64,000 nucleotides of DNA from Annona cherimola (GCA_030490835.1 CM059972.1:91869137-91933136); one strand, 5' to 3'; counted from the first letter of the stretch, positions 11,201-22,600 are shown. Made by a program: numbers and translations. Notes: generated by a model not told the origin, from the letters alone.

Positions 11201-13475
11201 CAATTAATAAGGAAGCTTATTGCATATTTGCTAGGAGGGCACCAGTCAATTGCTCGGAAGATGACAAAAAAAGCTCCATGCCCTTTCAACGAAACAAATG
11301 GGAGAAAATAAGAAGGATGGAACAAATCAAGAGAAAATTTTGAGAATCGAAAGACTAAGAGACTAATATAGATTTTTTTTTTTAAGTCATACCTCTAAGT
11401 AAAACAAAGAATAGGTGATAAAATGAGGGAAAGCAAATTAAGGTGGTTTGGACATGTTAAACAGAGGCCTGAAATGGCACTGATTAGGAGAGTTGAGTTT
11501 ATTCAAATAAAAAGCGGTAAGAAAATTAGAGGAAGACCCCAAAAAAATGGACAGAAGTAATTAAACAATATATGAAAGCATTAAAGATTACTGAAAACTT
11601 GGTTTCTGACCATCAAGAATGGCGCAATAGGATCAATGCAGATGACCTACTCAAGTAAGAAATAGCTTATGATGATGATAATAAATAATCCTAAAGTAAA
11701 ACAAAATTCTATTGATATTTTGTTCTAAGAAAAAGAGGATGGCATAAAATTGTTCATGAACTTGAATTATTTGTAACAATATGTGATGATGACATAAGAG
11801 TTGAATAAAAAATGAAACACCATATTTGTAGTAATGCATCTTCCTTCAGGAATGATTACTGGTTGTTCAACTCTTTTTTTGATGGTAACTGGTCATTCAA
11901 CTCTTAGCAATACTGAAACCTGGTCTGTGTTATTCCTTTGCGAAAGAGGTGCATTTTTAACATCAACTTTTTCTAGAGGCTCATCGCTCTAGGTGTCAAG
12001 TTCCTCTATTTGTAGAGGGAAGTAAATATATAAACTGATGAAAACCTGAAAAGACCAAAGATTCATTCAAAAGGTCATTTAATAGGGATAACCCAAATAG
12101 GAATCAGAAACCATCTTATATACTGTCTAGATTCCTGCTTTCTTTTCTGTGGTGCTACCATAACTATAAAGCATCTAGCCTTTCTACTATATTTGATTCC
12201 TTCTTTTCCACAATTTGCCACAAATCACGTAAAGGAAAACAGGATTTCTACTGGGATTTACAACATAGATCTTGTTAAAACTTCAAACCAAGCAGAAAAA
12301 GAATAGAAATAATGATCTTGAAAACAAAAATGGGCATAATTCAGTTCATGATGGAGCAAGTTACCAAACAGGTGATGTTCCAAGCTACCCATTGGCATGT
12401 ACTCATAAACCAAGAGCCTTTGGTCTCCATCAGCACAGTACCCAATTAAGTTCACAAGATTATGATGGTGCAAAAGACTTAACATGAGAACCTCCACAAG
12501 AAATTCATGATTCCCCTGAAGCCCTTCCCGATTCAACTGTTTGATTGCAACAACCTGCTGACAAATTAACAACAAAGTTCATCAACTAGCAAAACTAACA
12601 GTAAACTGCAATACCATGACTGAAATTATGAGAACCAAAGGAAACAAAATGCAGCATTCTGGAACTCTAATAAGAAATACCCGGCTGAGATTGGAAGAAC
12701 AAAATGGGATGTTCTGTTACGTCTAATGCTCAGGACTATAACGATGAAGACAATTTCGATGATAAAACGCCCCCAAGAGTTGGCCTCCGTTTGCTGATTT
12801 CTACACAGAGCAAAATTCAGCAAGCAGACTGTAGACTTGGTGGAAAACTCTCTGACACACGGTTTCCTGGATTTCTTCCCTTCTATTGAATTCTCGGATA
12901 ACAGCTTTTAATTTATTCATTAAAACTATTTTTAAAAACCTTATTGATTCAATCACTCGTGCTACGATTTCAGACACATTTGGAAATAAGCAAATCCAAA
13001 ACACCACCAACATCAGAAAAAGAAAACGAGCGGAAGAAAAACTTGCCTGGCCAGATTCCAACCGCCCCTTATAAACCCGACCAAATCCTCCTTCCCCGAT
13101 CATATCCGTAGGCCTGAAGTTCCTCGTTGCAGTGGCAAGCTCCCTGAAAGTAAAACTCCGGGCCGCGCTCTTGCCCTCCATTCTCCTTTTCTTCCCATCA
13201 CTGTCGAAAGATGCCGTCTTTCCCTTGCCATTCTCTGCAAATCCATCCAAAATGACGAATCAATCCAAAAAGCATAGAAACATGCGCAATTCCAGCTCTC
13301 CGTCGCATCCCAAACCACACATAATAACCAAGATTAACTCTAAAAATTCCATAAAAAAGAAAAGAAAGAACAGAGAGAGAGAGAGAGCGCAACCGGAATT
13401 GGAATGGACACGAGCACTGCCTTCGACCTTGTTAGCTTCCTTGAGGTGAGGACCCAAGCAAGGAAAACAGCTCAT
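5272..13475 (-). CDS. Receptor-like cytoplasmic kinase, RLCK-VII (PBS1-like/PBL) type
   Basis: A Ser/Thr kinase of the RLCK-VII family, whose members act at the plasma membrane below pattern-recognition receptors. Exons on the minus strand: 13475-13418, 13234-13047, 12554-12365, 7353-6962, 5574-5272; phases agree and give 376 aa. Seen: N-terminus MSCFPC, with Cys3/Cys6 likely palmitoylation sites and no Gly2, so no N-myristoylation; glycine loop [12 protein letters not shown] at about 65-76; VAIK lysine at 87; YRDLK with catalytic Asp at about 185 (RD kinase); DFG Asp at about 203; activation segment [21 protein letters not shown]. The tail after about 350 is Ser/Arg/Pro-rich. Order and wording match PBL27-like proteins. 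Intron 2 is GC-AG and intron 3 is about 5 kb. The exon 1 donor (after 13418) is the least certain junction; other phase-compatible GTs lie slightly downstream. The pathway role is inferred from the family only. Confidence 0.9.
8918..8993. repeat. 38-bp tandem duplication in kinase intron 3
   Basis: GTGTCTTAAATTCTTA... at 8918-8955 is repeated at 8956-8993 with a few substitutions. No known element explains it, so it looks like a local slippage or repair duplication. Confidence 0.7.
9814..10989. mobile_element. Non-autonomous hAT-like element in kinase intron 3
   Basis: It is bounded by GTTTTAG at 9807-9813 and again at 10990-10996 (TGTTTTAG/AGTTTTAG if read as 8 bp, one mismatch). The left end is TTAGTGGTGCAACTTGGGTA; the right end, inverted, is TAGGGTTTGGTTCGGATAAT. 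Both sub-termini are packed with GGGTAGGGTA-type motifs, typical of plant hAT ends. The interior (10,050-10,450) has higher GC and AAACCCT repeats; its short frames show no transposase motif. Confidence 0.55.
11409..11693 (+). mobile_element. 5'-truncated RTE-type LINE fragment with 12-bp target duplication
   Basis: The translation contains [22 protein letters not shown] and EWRNRIN words, the typical end of plant RTE-clade reverse transcriptases (consensus form LRWFGHVxRRP...RGRP...EWR). One frame disruption separates RGRPQK from the final piece. The 3' tail is GATGATGATGATAATAAATAATCCT, the short satellite-like tail usual for RTE. AAGTAAAACAAA flanks both sides (11397-11408 and 11694-11705), proving insertion as a 285-bp 5'-truncated copy into the kinase intron. 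Confidence 0.8.
12555..13046 (-). other. GC-AG intron (intron 2 of the kinase gene)
   Basis: Exon 2 ends in CCAG followed by GCAAGT instead of GT. This is the standard strong form of a GC donor (AG|GCAAGT). The acceptor is TTTGTCAGCAG before GTTGTTGCAATC. Joining at this donor gives GQ|VVAIKQL, as in homologous kinases, with phase 0 on both sides. No nearby GT donor keeps the conserved residues. Confidence 0.8.
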
Positions 13476-14400
13476 TTTAAAAGGAGGAGACTCCAAGGGG
13501 AAAAAAAAAAGGGAAAAACAGCAAAACAGAAGAAACAACGAAAACCAAAAAACCAAACGCCGAATTACAACAAACCCATCTTCTTCTTCTCCTGCCCACT
13601 TATTTTCTCGCTAAATCCAACCCCCCCACAAGATCCCAAGCTACATTGTCACTTGCGCGGCGGAAATTGAATGAAAAACGGAGTCTTTCTCGCTCAGTGT
13701 CATTTCCTTGAGGGGGAAAAATTTTGAAAAAGAAGGAAAAATCCAAACTTTTGGGGCACTTTCTTTTTGCTTTGAAGATCTCTCGAAACTACCGACCGCA
13801 AACTAGCATTAAAAAATCACCCAAAGAGAATGAGAACAAGATCTCTTCTTCTCAGGTGGAAAACTATTTTTTAAAAGAAAAGAAAAACGGTTTGTTGGAT
13901 TTCTACGCAGCGACTCTGACGGCGATTTTACTGGAATTAATGTCCGACTTGAAGAGGAAGCAGCAGCAGCAGCTCTCGGCTCATGGCACTTGTATCATAC
14001 ACGGGCCGCGAACGGTGAAGGTGGGCCCCACAGATGTGGATGGAGGTCAGAGAGCCGGCGAACGCCACCACTGCTTTTCTCTCACCGTATTTACTGCCCT
14101 GTCTCGTATTCAATGGCTGCTGCGCTGCCTGCCGTAACTTTGAAAAGATCGTAAAAGAAAAAACAAATAAAACAAAAACGCGCTCAGCCGGCGGCAGTTG
14201 CTTGAGAGGGGGTGGAAGAAAACGCGGAATTACTTTCCGGGTGGCGTAACAGGAAAAAAGAGGATAGTGATATGGATAGAAAATAAGCATAAGAATGGCT
14301 TTTTCATGGCAATAAAACATCGCCAAGAAAAAAAAAAAAAAAAAAACAACTCTTTTGGTGAGATATTATCCTTTCGATGAATGGAATAGGATGGACGTGA
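13476..14400 (-). promoter_or_regulatory. 5' UTR and proximal promoter of the kinase gene
   Basis: Upstream of the ATG at 13475 the minus strand is rich in C/T tracts (13,490-13,640), which fits a plant 5' leader, then becomes mixed and GC-richer to about 14,250. A CAG/CTG-rich spot lies at 13,962-13,975 and an 18-base poly-A at 14,327-14,346. I could not place a TATA box with confidence. Open frames on both strands here are not supported as genes. Confidence 0.4.
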
Positions 14401-14782
14401 AATAAGACGTATGATGGGATAAAAATAAATATTGTTACATGTAGTTCCCTAAAAAGTTGTATAAAAATTTTAAAAAATTTACATATAAATGTGAAAAATA
14501 TACTGTTATTTTTTTAGAATTAGAAAAGTATTTTTTTGGGATGAAAAATAATATGGGATGTGTAGTCACCCCTGCGCCTTGTGGCATACCACATGTCATC
14601 CAGCATCGCACATATGCTGAGTATGCTAGTCGTTGCCCCTCCACATCTTCTACCCAATCATCCTAACACATCGGCCATTGTAATTAACCACACCTGATTC
14701 AGACAAAATGAAGAAGATATGTCTCTGGATCCAGTACTACTTAAAGATACAATACTAAGACTTGTTTTGCTGAGCTTTTAAA

Positions 14783-15074
14783 AGGTGTGTTTGGTTAGAC
14801 ACAAAACAATATCTACGCAATCTTTTTAATCTAAACTTTTTCATTTTTCTTAATTATTTTATTTTTTAATTATTTTTTCACATTTTTCTGTGCAAGCAAC
14901 CTTACTTTTTAATTATTTCTACACAATTATCCATACGATTAACCTATTTATTTTAACCTTATTCTCTTTACATCTCATCATTATCCCTATTATATTATAT
15001 CATTTTCTATAAACTTATAATTTTTATCTTGAAAACTTTTCATCAGAAAGTTTTATCTCCAACCAAATACACCC
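14783..15074. mobile_element. Tourist-like MITE (GGTGTGTTTGG family), copy A
   Basis: The left end AGGTGTGTTTGGTT and right end AACCAAATACACCC are inverted repeats. The interior shares TTTAATCTAAACTTTT, ACCTATTTATTTTAACCTTATTCTCTTTAC and AGTTTTATCTCC blocks with the copies at 20,875, 29,445 and 57,344. The 3-bp target is imperfect here (AAA/TAA), but other copies give clean TTA or CTA. It is non-coding. Confidence 0.65.
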
Positions 15075-15489
15075 TAAATTTCTAAATTCTTAAAAAAAGT
15101 TTTATTCCACATTAAACTTTTATTAAAAAAATGTCATGATAAAAAGTTTAAAAGTTTTTGGCATTATATCTTAAAAAGAACTTTTAATAAAATTTTAATT
15201 TTGAACCAAAAGATAAAATTACTTACATATATATAAAATGACTAAAAAGGACAAATGAAGTATTTCTAGCAGATACCATATTGATACGTCATATCATTAA
15301 AATAAATATTGTTATTGAAATCAGAGAAAACTATTAAATATATTTAAAATTCTGTAAAAGAGTAGTTAACCGTTTATTTATTTAAACTCTTACTTTTACG
15401 TAGATAAATATAACCTAATACTTAAATAATTTTCAAATAATTATAAAATATCATAATTAATTGAATAGATTTTTCATTACTTACCAAGA
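15075..15489. other. AT-rich intergenic sequence before LINE 1
   Basis: I see no gene or element with defined ends. Runs of AAAAGTTT and TAAAATTT suggest decayed MITE sequence. Confidence 0.4.
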
Positions 15490-15492
15490 TAC

Positions 15493-16647
15493 TAGGCCAC
15501 TGAGAGTGCGAGATGGACAGGAATCGGTTAACAGGGTGGTTCCTCGGAAATATCTGGGAGAGCTTTAAATGGAGGACGATGAACAGATGGGTGGATCAAC
15601 CCAACAGGGGCAGGTGGCTAATCAGCTTCACCAACATGAGAACCTTAAGCACTACCTGCGGGAGGCAGAAGCAGACAGTGGAAGGTCAGATTCTGAGGAA
15701 CCAGTGGAACCTCCTACCTGCGGTCGGGCTACTCAAAACACATTCCAGCAGGGGCAGTCATTGCGTGACCAGCCTACTCACGCTCATGAGCAATGTATTG
15801 GTGCTCAGGAACGTGACGGGGTCGTTGGTGGGGGAAACCGGTCGGCTCAGTTGGGCGCTGGATTTTTTCATAGGCAGCAGGACTTGGGGAACCAGCAGCA
15901 CACGCCTCTTGGTGAGCAAGAGCAGCTTAAAATCAAGATGCAGCAGAACAGCAAGGAGGAGAAATGTTTGCAAGTGGGAGTCAAGCCCAGTCCAGTCCAG
16001 ATGCAGCACCTTGATTACCGAATAGGAGAGGGTATGGACGGAAGTGAATCCCGAGTGTCCCAAATGGAGGTAAGCTGGCTTCATTGCCAACAGGCTCGTG
16101 GGCATGATACGCTGACTGCATATGCCTACCAGTTTGAGGAGATGGATCCGACTAATACCCATCACAGGCCACCAACGTGGCTGATTCCAAGGCAGATTTC
16201 TGGTTTCTCCTCTCAACAATTGCGGTGCGAGATGAAAGGGGACACTCTTAAAACTCATATGCTGGACAGTTCCTTGAGTATGGACAGCCACTCAGGTATG
16301 GGCAGCATCTTGGAGACGGATTCAGTTAGGCCCAAAATTCTTTCGTCAAATGGCAGTGAGGAGGTAACGGAAAAGGAAGGGACAGATTTACAAGATGTCC
16401 AGAAATCTGGAGATGGCAAGGCAGTTGACCAACCAGGGAGGGGCGGATGGAAAGGGAGGGCGAGAGGGGAGATTCAGGATCCGATTGGTCAGTCAAGTGC
16501 GTCCTCACTGGTGGTTATTTCTAAAAGAGGGGTGGATAGGGAGCAGCAGGAGGACATCATCTTTCCTAAGCGCTCAAAGGTCGACAAATCCCTCGATTGT
16601 AATGAGGTGGTGGCTGAGGGACCCCCTCAGCCACCACCTCGTTTAAC
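15493..16647 (+). pseudogene. LINE 1 ORF1 remnant (C-terminal part)
   Basis: It begins in a VVPRKYLGEL segment that aligns with VMPVKYLGLS of LINE 2 ORF1. An in-frame TAA follows (15566-15568), then an open frame of Gln/Glu/Ser-rich, low-complexity protein starts at 15569. The N-terminal RNA-binding modules are absent by truncation. The expected stop just before ORF2 is lost: CGTTTAACATG here corresponds to CGCTAGAATG in LINE 2, so one extra T probably shifted a TAA out of frame. The frame then runs on to 16,852 over the start of ORF2. Confidence 0.75.
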
Positions 16648-19600
16648 ATGGCGCTCTTGGCCTGGAATTGCCGTGGGCTTGGGAACCCACGGGCAATTCT
16701 CTGTCTCCTTGACCTTGTCAAGAAAAAAGATCCCAAGGCGGTTTTCCTCTCTGAAACAAAAAGAACTGTTAAGGAAATCGAAGGTATTAGGCTTAAACTC
16801 AAGTTTGATAATTGTCTGGCGGTTGACCCTACCAATAGAAGGGGAGGGATAGCATTGCTATGGCACAGTGATTTTCCTGCTTCAATCATCAGCTATTCCA
16901 ATCACCACATCGATGCAGAGGTCCACGGGTGGCGGTTCACTGGGATATATGGTCATCCTGAAACGCAGATGAGGATTCACACTTGGCATCTTTTGGAGGT
17001 GTTAAGTGACAGGTCGGACTCTCCGTGGGTAGTGATGGGAGACTTTAACGAGATAACGGGCCCAAACGAATATCTCAGCCAAAGGAACCGGCCTCAACAG
17101 CAAATGGATTCGCTGTGTACTGTCTTGGATAGGTGCAATCTGGCAGATATGGGGTTTGTGGGACCGACCATGACATGGAGCAATAATAGAAGGGGTTCTC
17201 AGCGGGTTGAAGCCCGATTGGATAGGGGAGTGGCAACGCCAAACTGGTTGTCTGTATTCCCTCATGCGAAAGTTTTCCACTTATCTGCGGCTTATTCTGA
17301 CCATTGTCCTCTTCTACTGGTTTTGAACACTCTGAAAGGCCGAGGCAAACCCCCAAGGGAATTCCGATATGAACTGTTCTGGGCAAGAGATAAGGCTACC
17401 CATTGGATCGTCAATCAAGCTTGGGTCTCTCAGCAAGATAATGGGCTCTCTGGCCCGATTCCACTGGAGCGGAAGATTCACACTTGCAGTATGGAACTAT
17501 CCAGATGGAATCGTCGGAAAAGGGGGAATCTTAGGAAAGCCATTGAGGATAAGCAACGGGAGCTGACTATTCTTATGGATCAGAATCCCACTGATCGCAG
17601 AGATGATGCTATTAAAAGAATCAAGCTCCACATCAACACTCTCATGGGTGATGAGGAACAATTGTGGAGGCAGAGAGCAAAGACACACTGGCTTCACGCG
17701 GGTGATAAAAACACCAAGTTTTTTCATCATATGGCTTCAAAGCGCAAAGGGCTAACAATATTGACGGCCTTATGGACCATAATGGACAGTGGATTTGTGA
17801 TCAAGATAAGCTAATGGAAATGTCTGTGGCCCATTTCTTTTCTTTGTTTTCTTCTTCTGGTCCATCTAGATGTGATTGGTTGAATGATGCGATTTCTTCA
17901 AAAATCTCGGTCCAGCAAAATCAATCTTTGAGTAGACCTCTTGAATTTGAAGAAGTTGTCAAGGCAGTTAAGTCGATGAGCCCAACCAAGGCGCCGGGGC
18001 CAGATGGTATGTCGGCGGGATTTTTTCAAAAACATTGGCAAACAGTGGGACAAGATGTTTTCCTGTGGTGCAAGCAATTCATGGAACAACCGGATTTCGA
18101 GCAGCTATGTCAGCAAGTTGAACTGCAAAACTCCACTACTATCGCTCTGATACCGAAAAGGGTGGATGCTCAATCCTTGTCTGATTTCCGTCCGATTAGC
18201 CTCTGTAATGTGGCTTACAAAATATTGGCTAAAGTTCTGGCTAATAGAGTGAAGTTGTGCCTCCATGCTATTATTAGCGAAAACCAGAGCGCGTTCATTC
18301 CCGGGAGACTTATTTCGGATAACATGTTGGTAGCATACGAAGTCATCCATTCTTTGAGGAGGCGCAAAAAAGGAGCAAAGCATGGGATGGCCATCAAACT
18401 TGATATGTCTAAGGCGTACGACCGGGTGGAGTGGGCCTTCTTACAGCAGATTATGGAAGCTATGAACTTTGATCCGGTGTGGATTAGATGGATTATGGGC
18501 TGCATCTCAACGGTCAAATACAGAGTTAAAGTGAATGGTTTCAAGTCTAGATACTTTAAACCTCAACGGGGGCTACGACAAGGTGACCCGTTATCCCCTT
18601 ATCTCTTCATATTATGTGCTGAGGGGCTGTTTGCCCTCATTTCTAGAGCGGCCACGGGTGGGAAAATTAATGGTATCAAACTTAATCCAAGGGGACCGCC
18701 TGTCACTCATTTGCTCTTTGCGGATGATGCCATTGTATTTACTAGGGCAGAGAGGAGGGAGGTCCAGAATCTTCTGGAAACTCTCCAACTCTATGCGGAG
18801 GCTTCGGGGCAAGTGGTTAATGTTGACAAGATTGCCATGTTTTTTAGTCCAAATGTTCGAAGCATGGTGCGGAGCGAAATTACCCAGCTGATTGGAACTA
18901 TGGGTCAGAACTTGGATTACTATTTGGGGCTTCCGGCCTGGCTCGGTCGAGCAAAAAACCAAATGTTTCAGGGCCTTAAACAACGTATCTGGAACAAAAT
19001 TCAAAGATGGAAGGGTAGGCTGCTATCCTGGGGTGGGAAGGAGGCTCTTATTAAAGTTGTTGCCCAAGCAATACCGACTTACTCGATGAACATATTTATG
19101 CTTCTGAAATCTTTTTGCAATGAAATCAACAGGATGATTAGTATGTTTTGGTGGGGGGAGAAGGAGAACAAACGGAAAATAAGCTGGGTAGCCTGGAAGG
19201 ATATGTGTACATCCAAGCTATCGGGTGGTATGGGGTTCAGGGAACTGCATTTCTTCAATATTGCGCTTCTTGGGAAGCAGGTATGGCGCCTCACTACTCA
19301 AACACATTCTCTATGCTACAGGGTCCTTAAATCAAAATACTTTCCCTATGGTGACATTTGGAATTCTCAAACAAGAGCTTCTGATTCCTTTACTTGGAAA
19401 AGCATTATGAAGGCTATGGAGATGATTCGGGATGGGTGTAGGTGGAGCATTGGTAATGGTCAGCGGGTCCATTTCTTTAAGGATGCATGGTTAGAGGACA
19501 GGCTGGCCATTGTGGGACCCCTCCCGCGTGGCATTCCGGATGATGTCAAAGTAAGCCACTTTATCAATGAAACAGAGCACACGTGGATTAGGGAGCGGAT

Positions 19601-20780
19601 TGAGGCGGCTGTGGGTGTTGCCGGATGGAGGATAGTTTGTCAAGTTCCTCTACCCAACACCTCTGTGGCGGACCGGATGTACTGGATTCATGAACCAAAT
19701 GGCACTTATTCTGTCAAGTCTGCCTACAGAATGCTGAACGAGGTAGCGTCCCACCAATCACATTCGGTTGTGTACAAGGCTATATGGATGACGAAGCTAC
19801 CAAGCAAAGTCATGATATTCGGATGGAGATTATTCAAAGACACCTTACCCACTATGTCAAACCTATTGTTACGTAATATTGAGGTTGACCCATTTTGTTT
19901 GTTTTGTAGGTCGGAGAGGGAAGATGCTACTCACTTATTTCTGGAATGCCAACACATTCGATCGGCTCTCTTACGAGTAGCCAGTTTTTCTCATATCTCG
20001 GGGTCCATACAGGAAGCGTTTTGTGGATTATGCTCTTCTAATGGACGGGGCAAACTTGCTCTCTTTATTACCTTCTGCTGGCGAGTGTGGTTCATGCGTA
20101 ACAAGCTAAGGGCGGAGGGGATTCAGCCAACATACTCGAATGGTGCAACGACTATCTTGAGCAATGCAAAAGGGCATCATCTCTCATTTTGGACGGGCTA
20201 ATGGATAGACCCCTTGTGGTTAGATGGACAAAACCTCCCGGGGGATATTTCAAATTGAATGTAGATGCAAGGAAGCATGATGACACGCAAGCTATGGGGT
20301 GTGCTGCCATTCTTCGGGATTCCAATGGAAGCTTTGTTGGAGCTAAAGGTTGGAGGTGTAGCGGCAATTTCGGACCCCTTTACAGGGAAGCAACTGCGCT
20401 TCTTTTGGGTATAAAATGGGCGGTTCTTTTAAAATTGGGGAAAGTGCAGTTCGAAACAGACTCTCTACTTCTGGTCCACTATGTCTTGCAGGATGTGCCT
20501 ATCCGTTCGCCGGTTGGGGCAATCATCGCAGATATCAAAGCTTTACTCTCTTCCTCCCCATTCTTCTCTCTTCTTCATGTGTTAAGACATGGAAACGGTG
20601 TTGCTCATGCCTTAGCTGATTTTGTTTCTTTATCGGGAGTGGATTCTCACGTGTGGTGGAATAATCCACCCCAGATTCTTTTGGAAAAACTGTGTACAGA
20701 TAATTTTTTGGCATTGAATTGCTCGGACTCTCCTATCTCATCCTCCCAATGTAGAGGAGAGGGGATAGGGTGTCCTTTTC
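16648..20780 (+). pseudogene. LINE 1 ORF2: endonuclease, reverse transcriptase, zf-RVT, RNase H (frameshifted)
   Basis: The polyprotein that nicks target DNA, reverse-transcribes LINE RNA and carries an RNase H domain. In order: APE-type endonuclease from MALLAWNCRGLGNP (16,648), with SETK, GIYGHPE, MGDFNE and SDHCPL; reverse transcriptase with PGPDG, KLDMSKAYDRVEW, QGDPLSPYLF and the catalytic FADDA; zinc-binding zf-RVT (CLFCRSEREDATHLFLEC); RNase H starting near 20,220 (FKLNVDA, ETDSLLL, HVLRHGNGVAHALADF). Frameshifts near 17,750 and near 20,135-20,165 split it into three frames (16,648-17,814; 17,772-20,201; 20,189 to the end). Catalytic residues are intact, so inactivation is recent. The apparent last codons run into the poly-A tail. 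Confidence 0.9.
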
Positions 20781-20874
20781 ATCAAAAAAAAAAAAAAATG
20801 GAGTGGATTGTGTGGAACCCGATTACATAAAAGGAAACTCTAGAAAGACACTCATAAATATTTTATTTTATATA

Positions 20875-21147
20875 GGGGATGTTTGGCTAACTATAAAACT
20901 TTTCAAATTAGAACTTTTCAATCTAAAATTTTTCATTCCCTACAATTACTTTATTTTTAATTATTTTTCACATCTTCTTATATAATCATCCTACTTCTCA
21001 ATTATTTTTACACAATTTATTATATAACTAACCTATCTATTTTAACTTTATTTTCTTTACTCATCATCATATCATTTTCTCCAATTTCAAAAATTTTTAA
21101 ATTAAAAATTTTTTATCTAAAAGTTTTATTACTTCCCCAACACACTC
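20875..21147. mobile_element. Tourist-like MITE, copy B
   Basis: The left end GGGGATGTTTGGC and right end CCCCAACACACTC are imperfect inverted repeats flanked by ATA on both sides (20,872-20,874; 21,148-21,150). The interior carries the family blocks ACTTTTCAATCTAAAATTTTTCA and CTAACCTATCTATTTTAACTTTATTTTCTTTACTC. It sits just 77 bp past the LINE 1 tail. Confidence 0.65.
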
Positions 21148-21417
21148 ATAGTAAATACTCCAGCTCTTCTAAATATTTTACATATTCAATATTTACAATA
21201 TAATTTTGAGATTTTATAAAATCGGTGTCGCTGTCTAATTTGTTGTTCATCTTAGATAATTCAACTAAATTTGGATTATTCACAATGTTTACATTCACGC
21301 ATTTAGCAAAAATATTTATATCAACAACATTAAATATATTTTTAATTTTTACATAATAAAATATTATTTTAAATGATTATATTGAAGAAAAATCCATCAA
21401 ACATATTTTTAAATATT

Positions 21418-21690
21418 AGACATGTTTGTTTCACCCCAAAAAAAATTCAATCTAAAACTTCCATTCTTCGTAACTATTTTATTTTTAATTATTTTTTCAT
21501 ATATTTTCCTATAAAACTATCTTATCTTTTACTCATTTTTATATAACTACTGTACAATTTACTTATTTATTTTAACTTTATTTTTTTACTCATCATCATT
21601 ACCTCTATTACATCAAATAATTTTCTCTCAATTCAAAAACTTTTATACTAAAAATTTTTATTTAGAAATTTTATTATTTCGCAAAATATA
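21418..21690. mobile_element. Tourist-like MITE, degenerate copy C
   Basis: It shares CAATCTAAAACTTCCATTCTTCGTAACTATTTTATTTTTAATTATT-type order and the TTTTAACTTTATTTTTTTACTCATCATCATTACCTC block with the intact copies. The left end is reduced to CATGTTTGTTT and no clear target site remains. Confidence 0.5.
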
Positions 21691-22590
21691 AACAATTATA
21701 TATATCATACTAAAACGTCATGAAAACTTTTAAAAGTTTAAGGACACCAATAAAATACCATTGTTGTTTATAGCACGAAGTGATTACTATTTTAACTAAT
21801 GATTACAAGTGCAAGAATTAAAAAGTTCACAGATTTTTGTTGTGGATGTTCTTATCATCATGCCGCGATTGGCTTTTTTGATTAAAAAAAAAAATCAAAT
21901 CCGGCTACATTAGAATTATAGTTTTTTTGCAAAGTGATTTCGTAAAGTAATTTTAGAATTTTGCCAAACACACATCAAAACTCATGGCCAAAAGGAGCTT
22001 ATGAGTTGTTTCGTAATCTATACGGGAAATATGGCATGGAAAAGCACGGGAGCATTGATTCCCAAGCCCATTAATTCATCAATCAATAATCATATTTTTA
22101 CTCATTTACCTCTGCTTTTAATCATTTCTCTTTCTTACTACATTTCAACTATTCTATTTATTCCATCTTTATCCCTATTATTTCATATTAATCAGGTAAT
22201 TCTCAAAATATTCCATTTTCTACTTCCCACCTCATCCCACATTTCTCACAATTTTACATTAAACTCTCTCTCTCTCTATATCACGACCCCTATGCATACC
22301 CTTTGTTCTATCCCTTTGCACATCCATGCATTACTAGAAAAGTTATATCAAAAATGGAAAAGTTGTGTGTGAAAAAAAAACTTGTTGTTATTTTTTGAAA
22401 ATAAAAAAGTATTTTTTGAATTTTCATGAATGCAAACAACTTTTAAATTTTTTTATGGAAAGTAAGAATATTGGGGAACTCTTGGAGTGCGTTTTTTATA
22501 AAAGAATGAAAAATGGAAAATTATTTTTCTTACTAAAGGTTATTTACATTAATGTCAACTCAAAAATAAAATAATTCGTAGTTGACACTT
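21691..22590. other. AT-rich intergenic stretch
   Basis: I see nothing convincing. A longer open frame at 22,001-22,372 is low-complexity Ser/Leu/Ile-rich sequence without motif or homology that I can recognise. Confidence 0.5.
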
Positions 22591-22600
22591 TAAGAAGAGC

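Larger units (their letters stand above)
7354..12364 (-). other. Intron 3 of the kinase gene (5.0 kb), host to insertions
   Basis: It separates the exon ending in SLEHHLF from the one starting [11 protein letters not shown]. It holds a hAT-like element (9814-10989), an RTE LINE fragment (11409-11693) and a 38-bp tandem duplication (8918-8993). The remainder is AT-rich with no further coding exon. A poly-A/T tract at 7363-7382 lies at the acceptor side and may serve as part of the polypyrimidine tract. Confidence 0.8.
15490..20798 (+). mobile_element. LINE 1: 5'-truncated L1-like retrotransposon
   Basis: About 5.3 kb, running from the C-terminal part of ORF1 through a full-length ORF2 to a 15-A tail (20,784-20,798) preceded by TTTTCATC. 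Comparison with LINE 2 in this window shows that the N-terminal part of ORF1 (DUF4283 and zinc knuckle) is missing, as expected from incomplete reverse transcription. The 3' ends of the two LINEs match (ATAGGG...CCTTTT-ATCAAAA versus ATAGCGG...CTTTTTATCAAAA), so they are one family. I found no clear target duplication. Lesions are few, so the insertion is fairly recent. Confidence 0.9.

Noticed and set aside
13404..14137. Plus-strand frames upstream of the kinase gene
   Set aside because: They overlap the kinase first exon or its leader on the other strand and show A/K-rich composition without domains.
15758..16291. 177-aa minus-strand frame opposite LINE 1 ORF1
   Set aside because: Antisense shadow of a low-complexity ORF1 region; the plus-strand reading is supported by alignment to LINE 2.
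22001..22372. 123-aa hydrophobic open frame
   Set aside because: Composition is that of AT/CT-rich low-complexity DNA, with no motif and no splice or promoter context.
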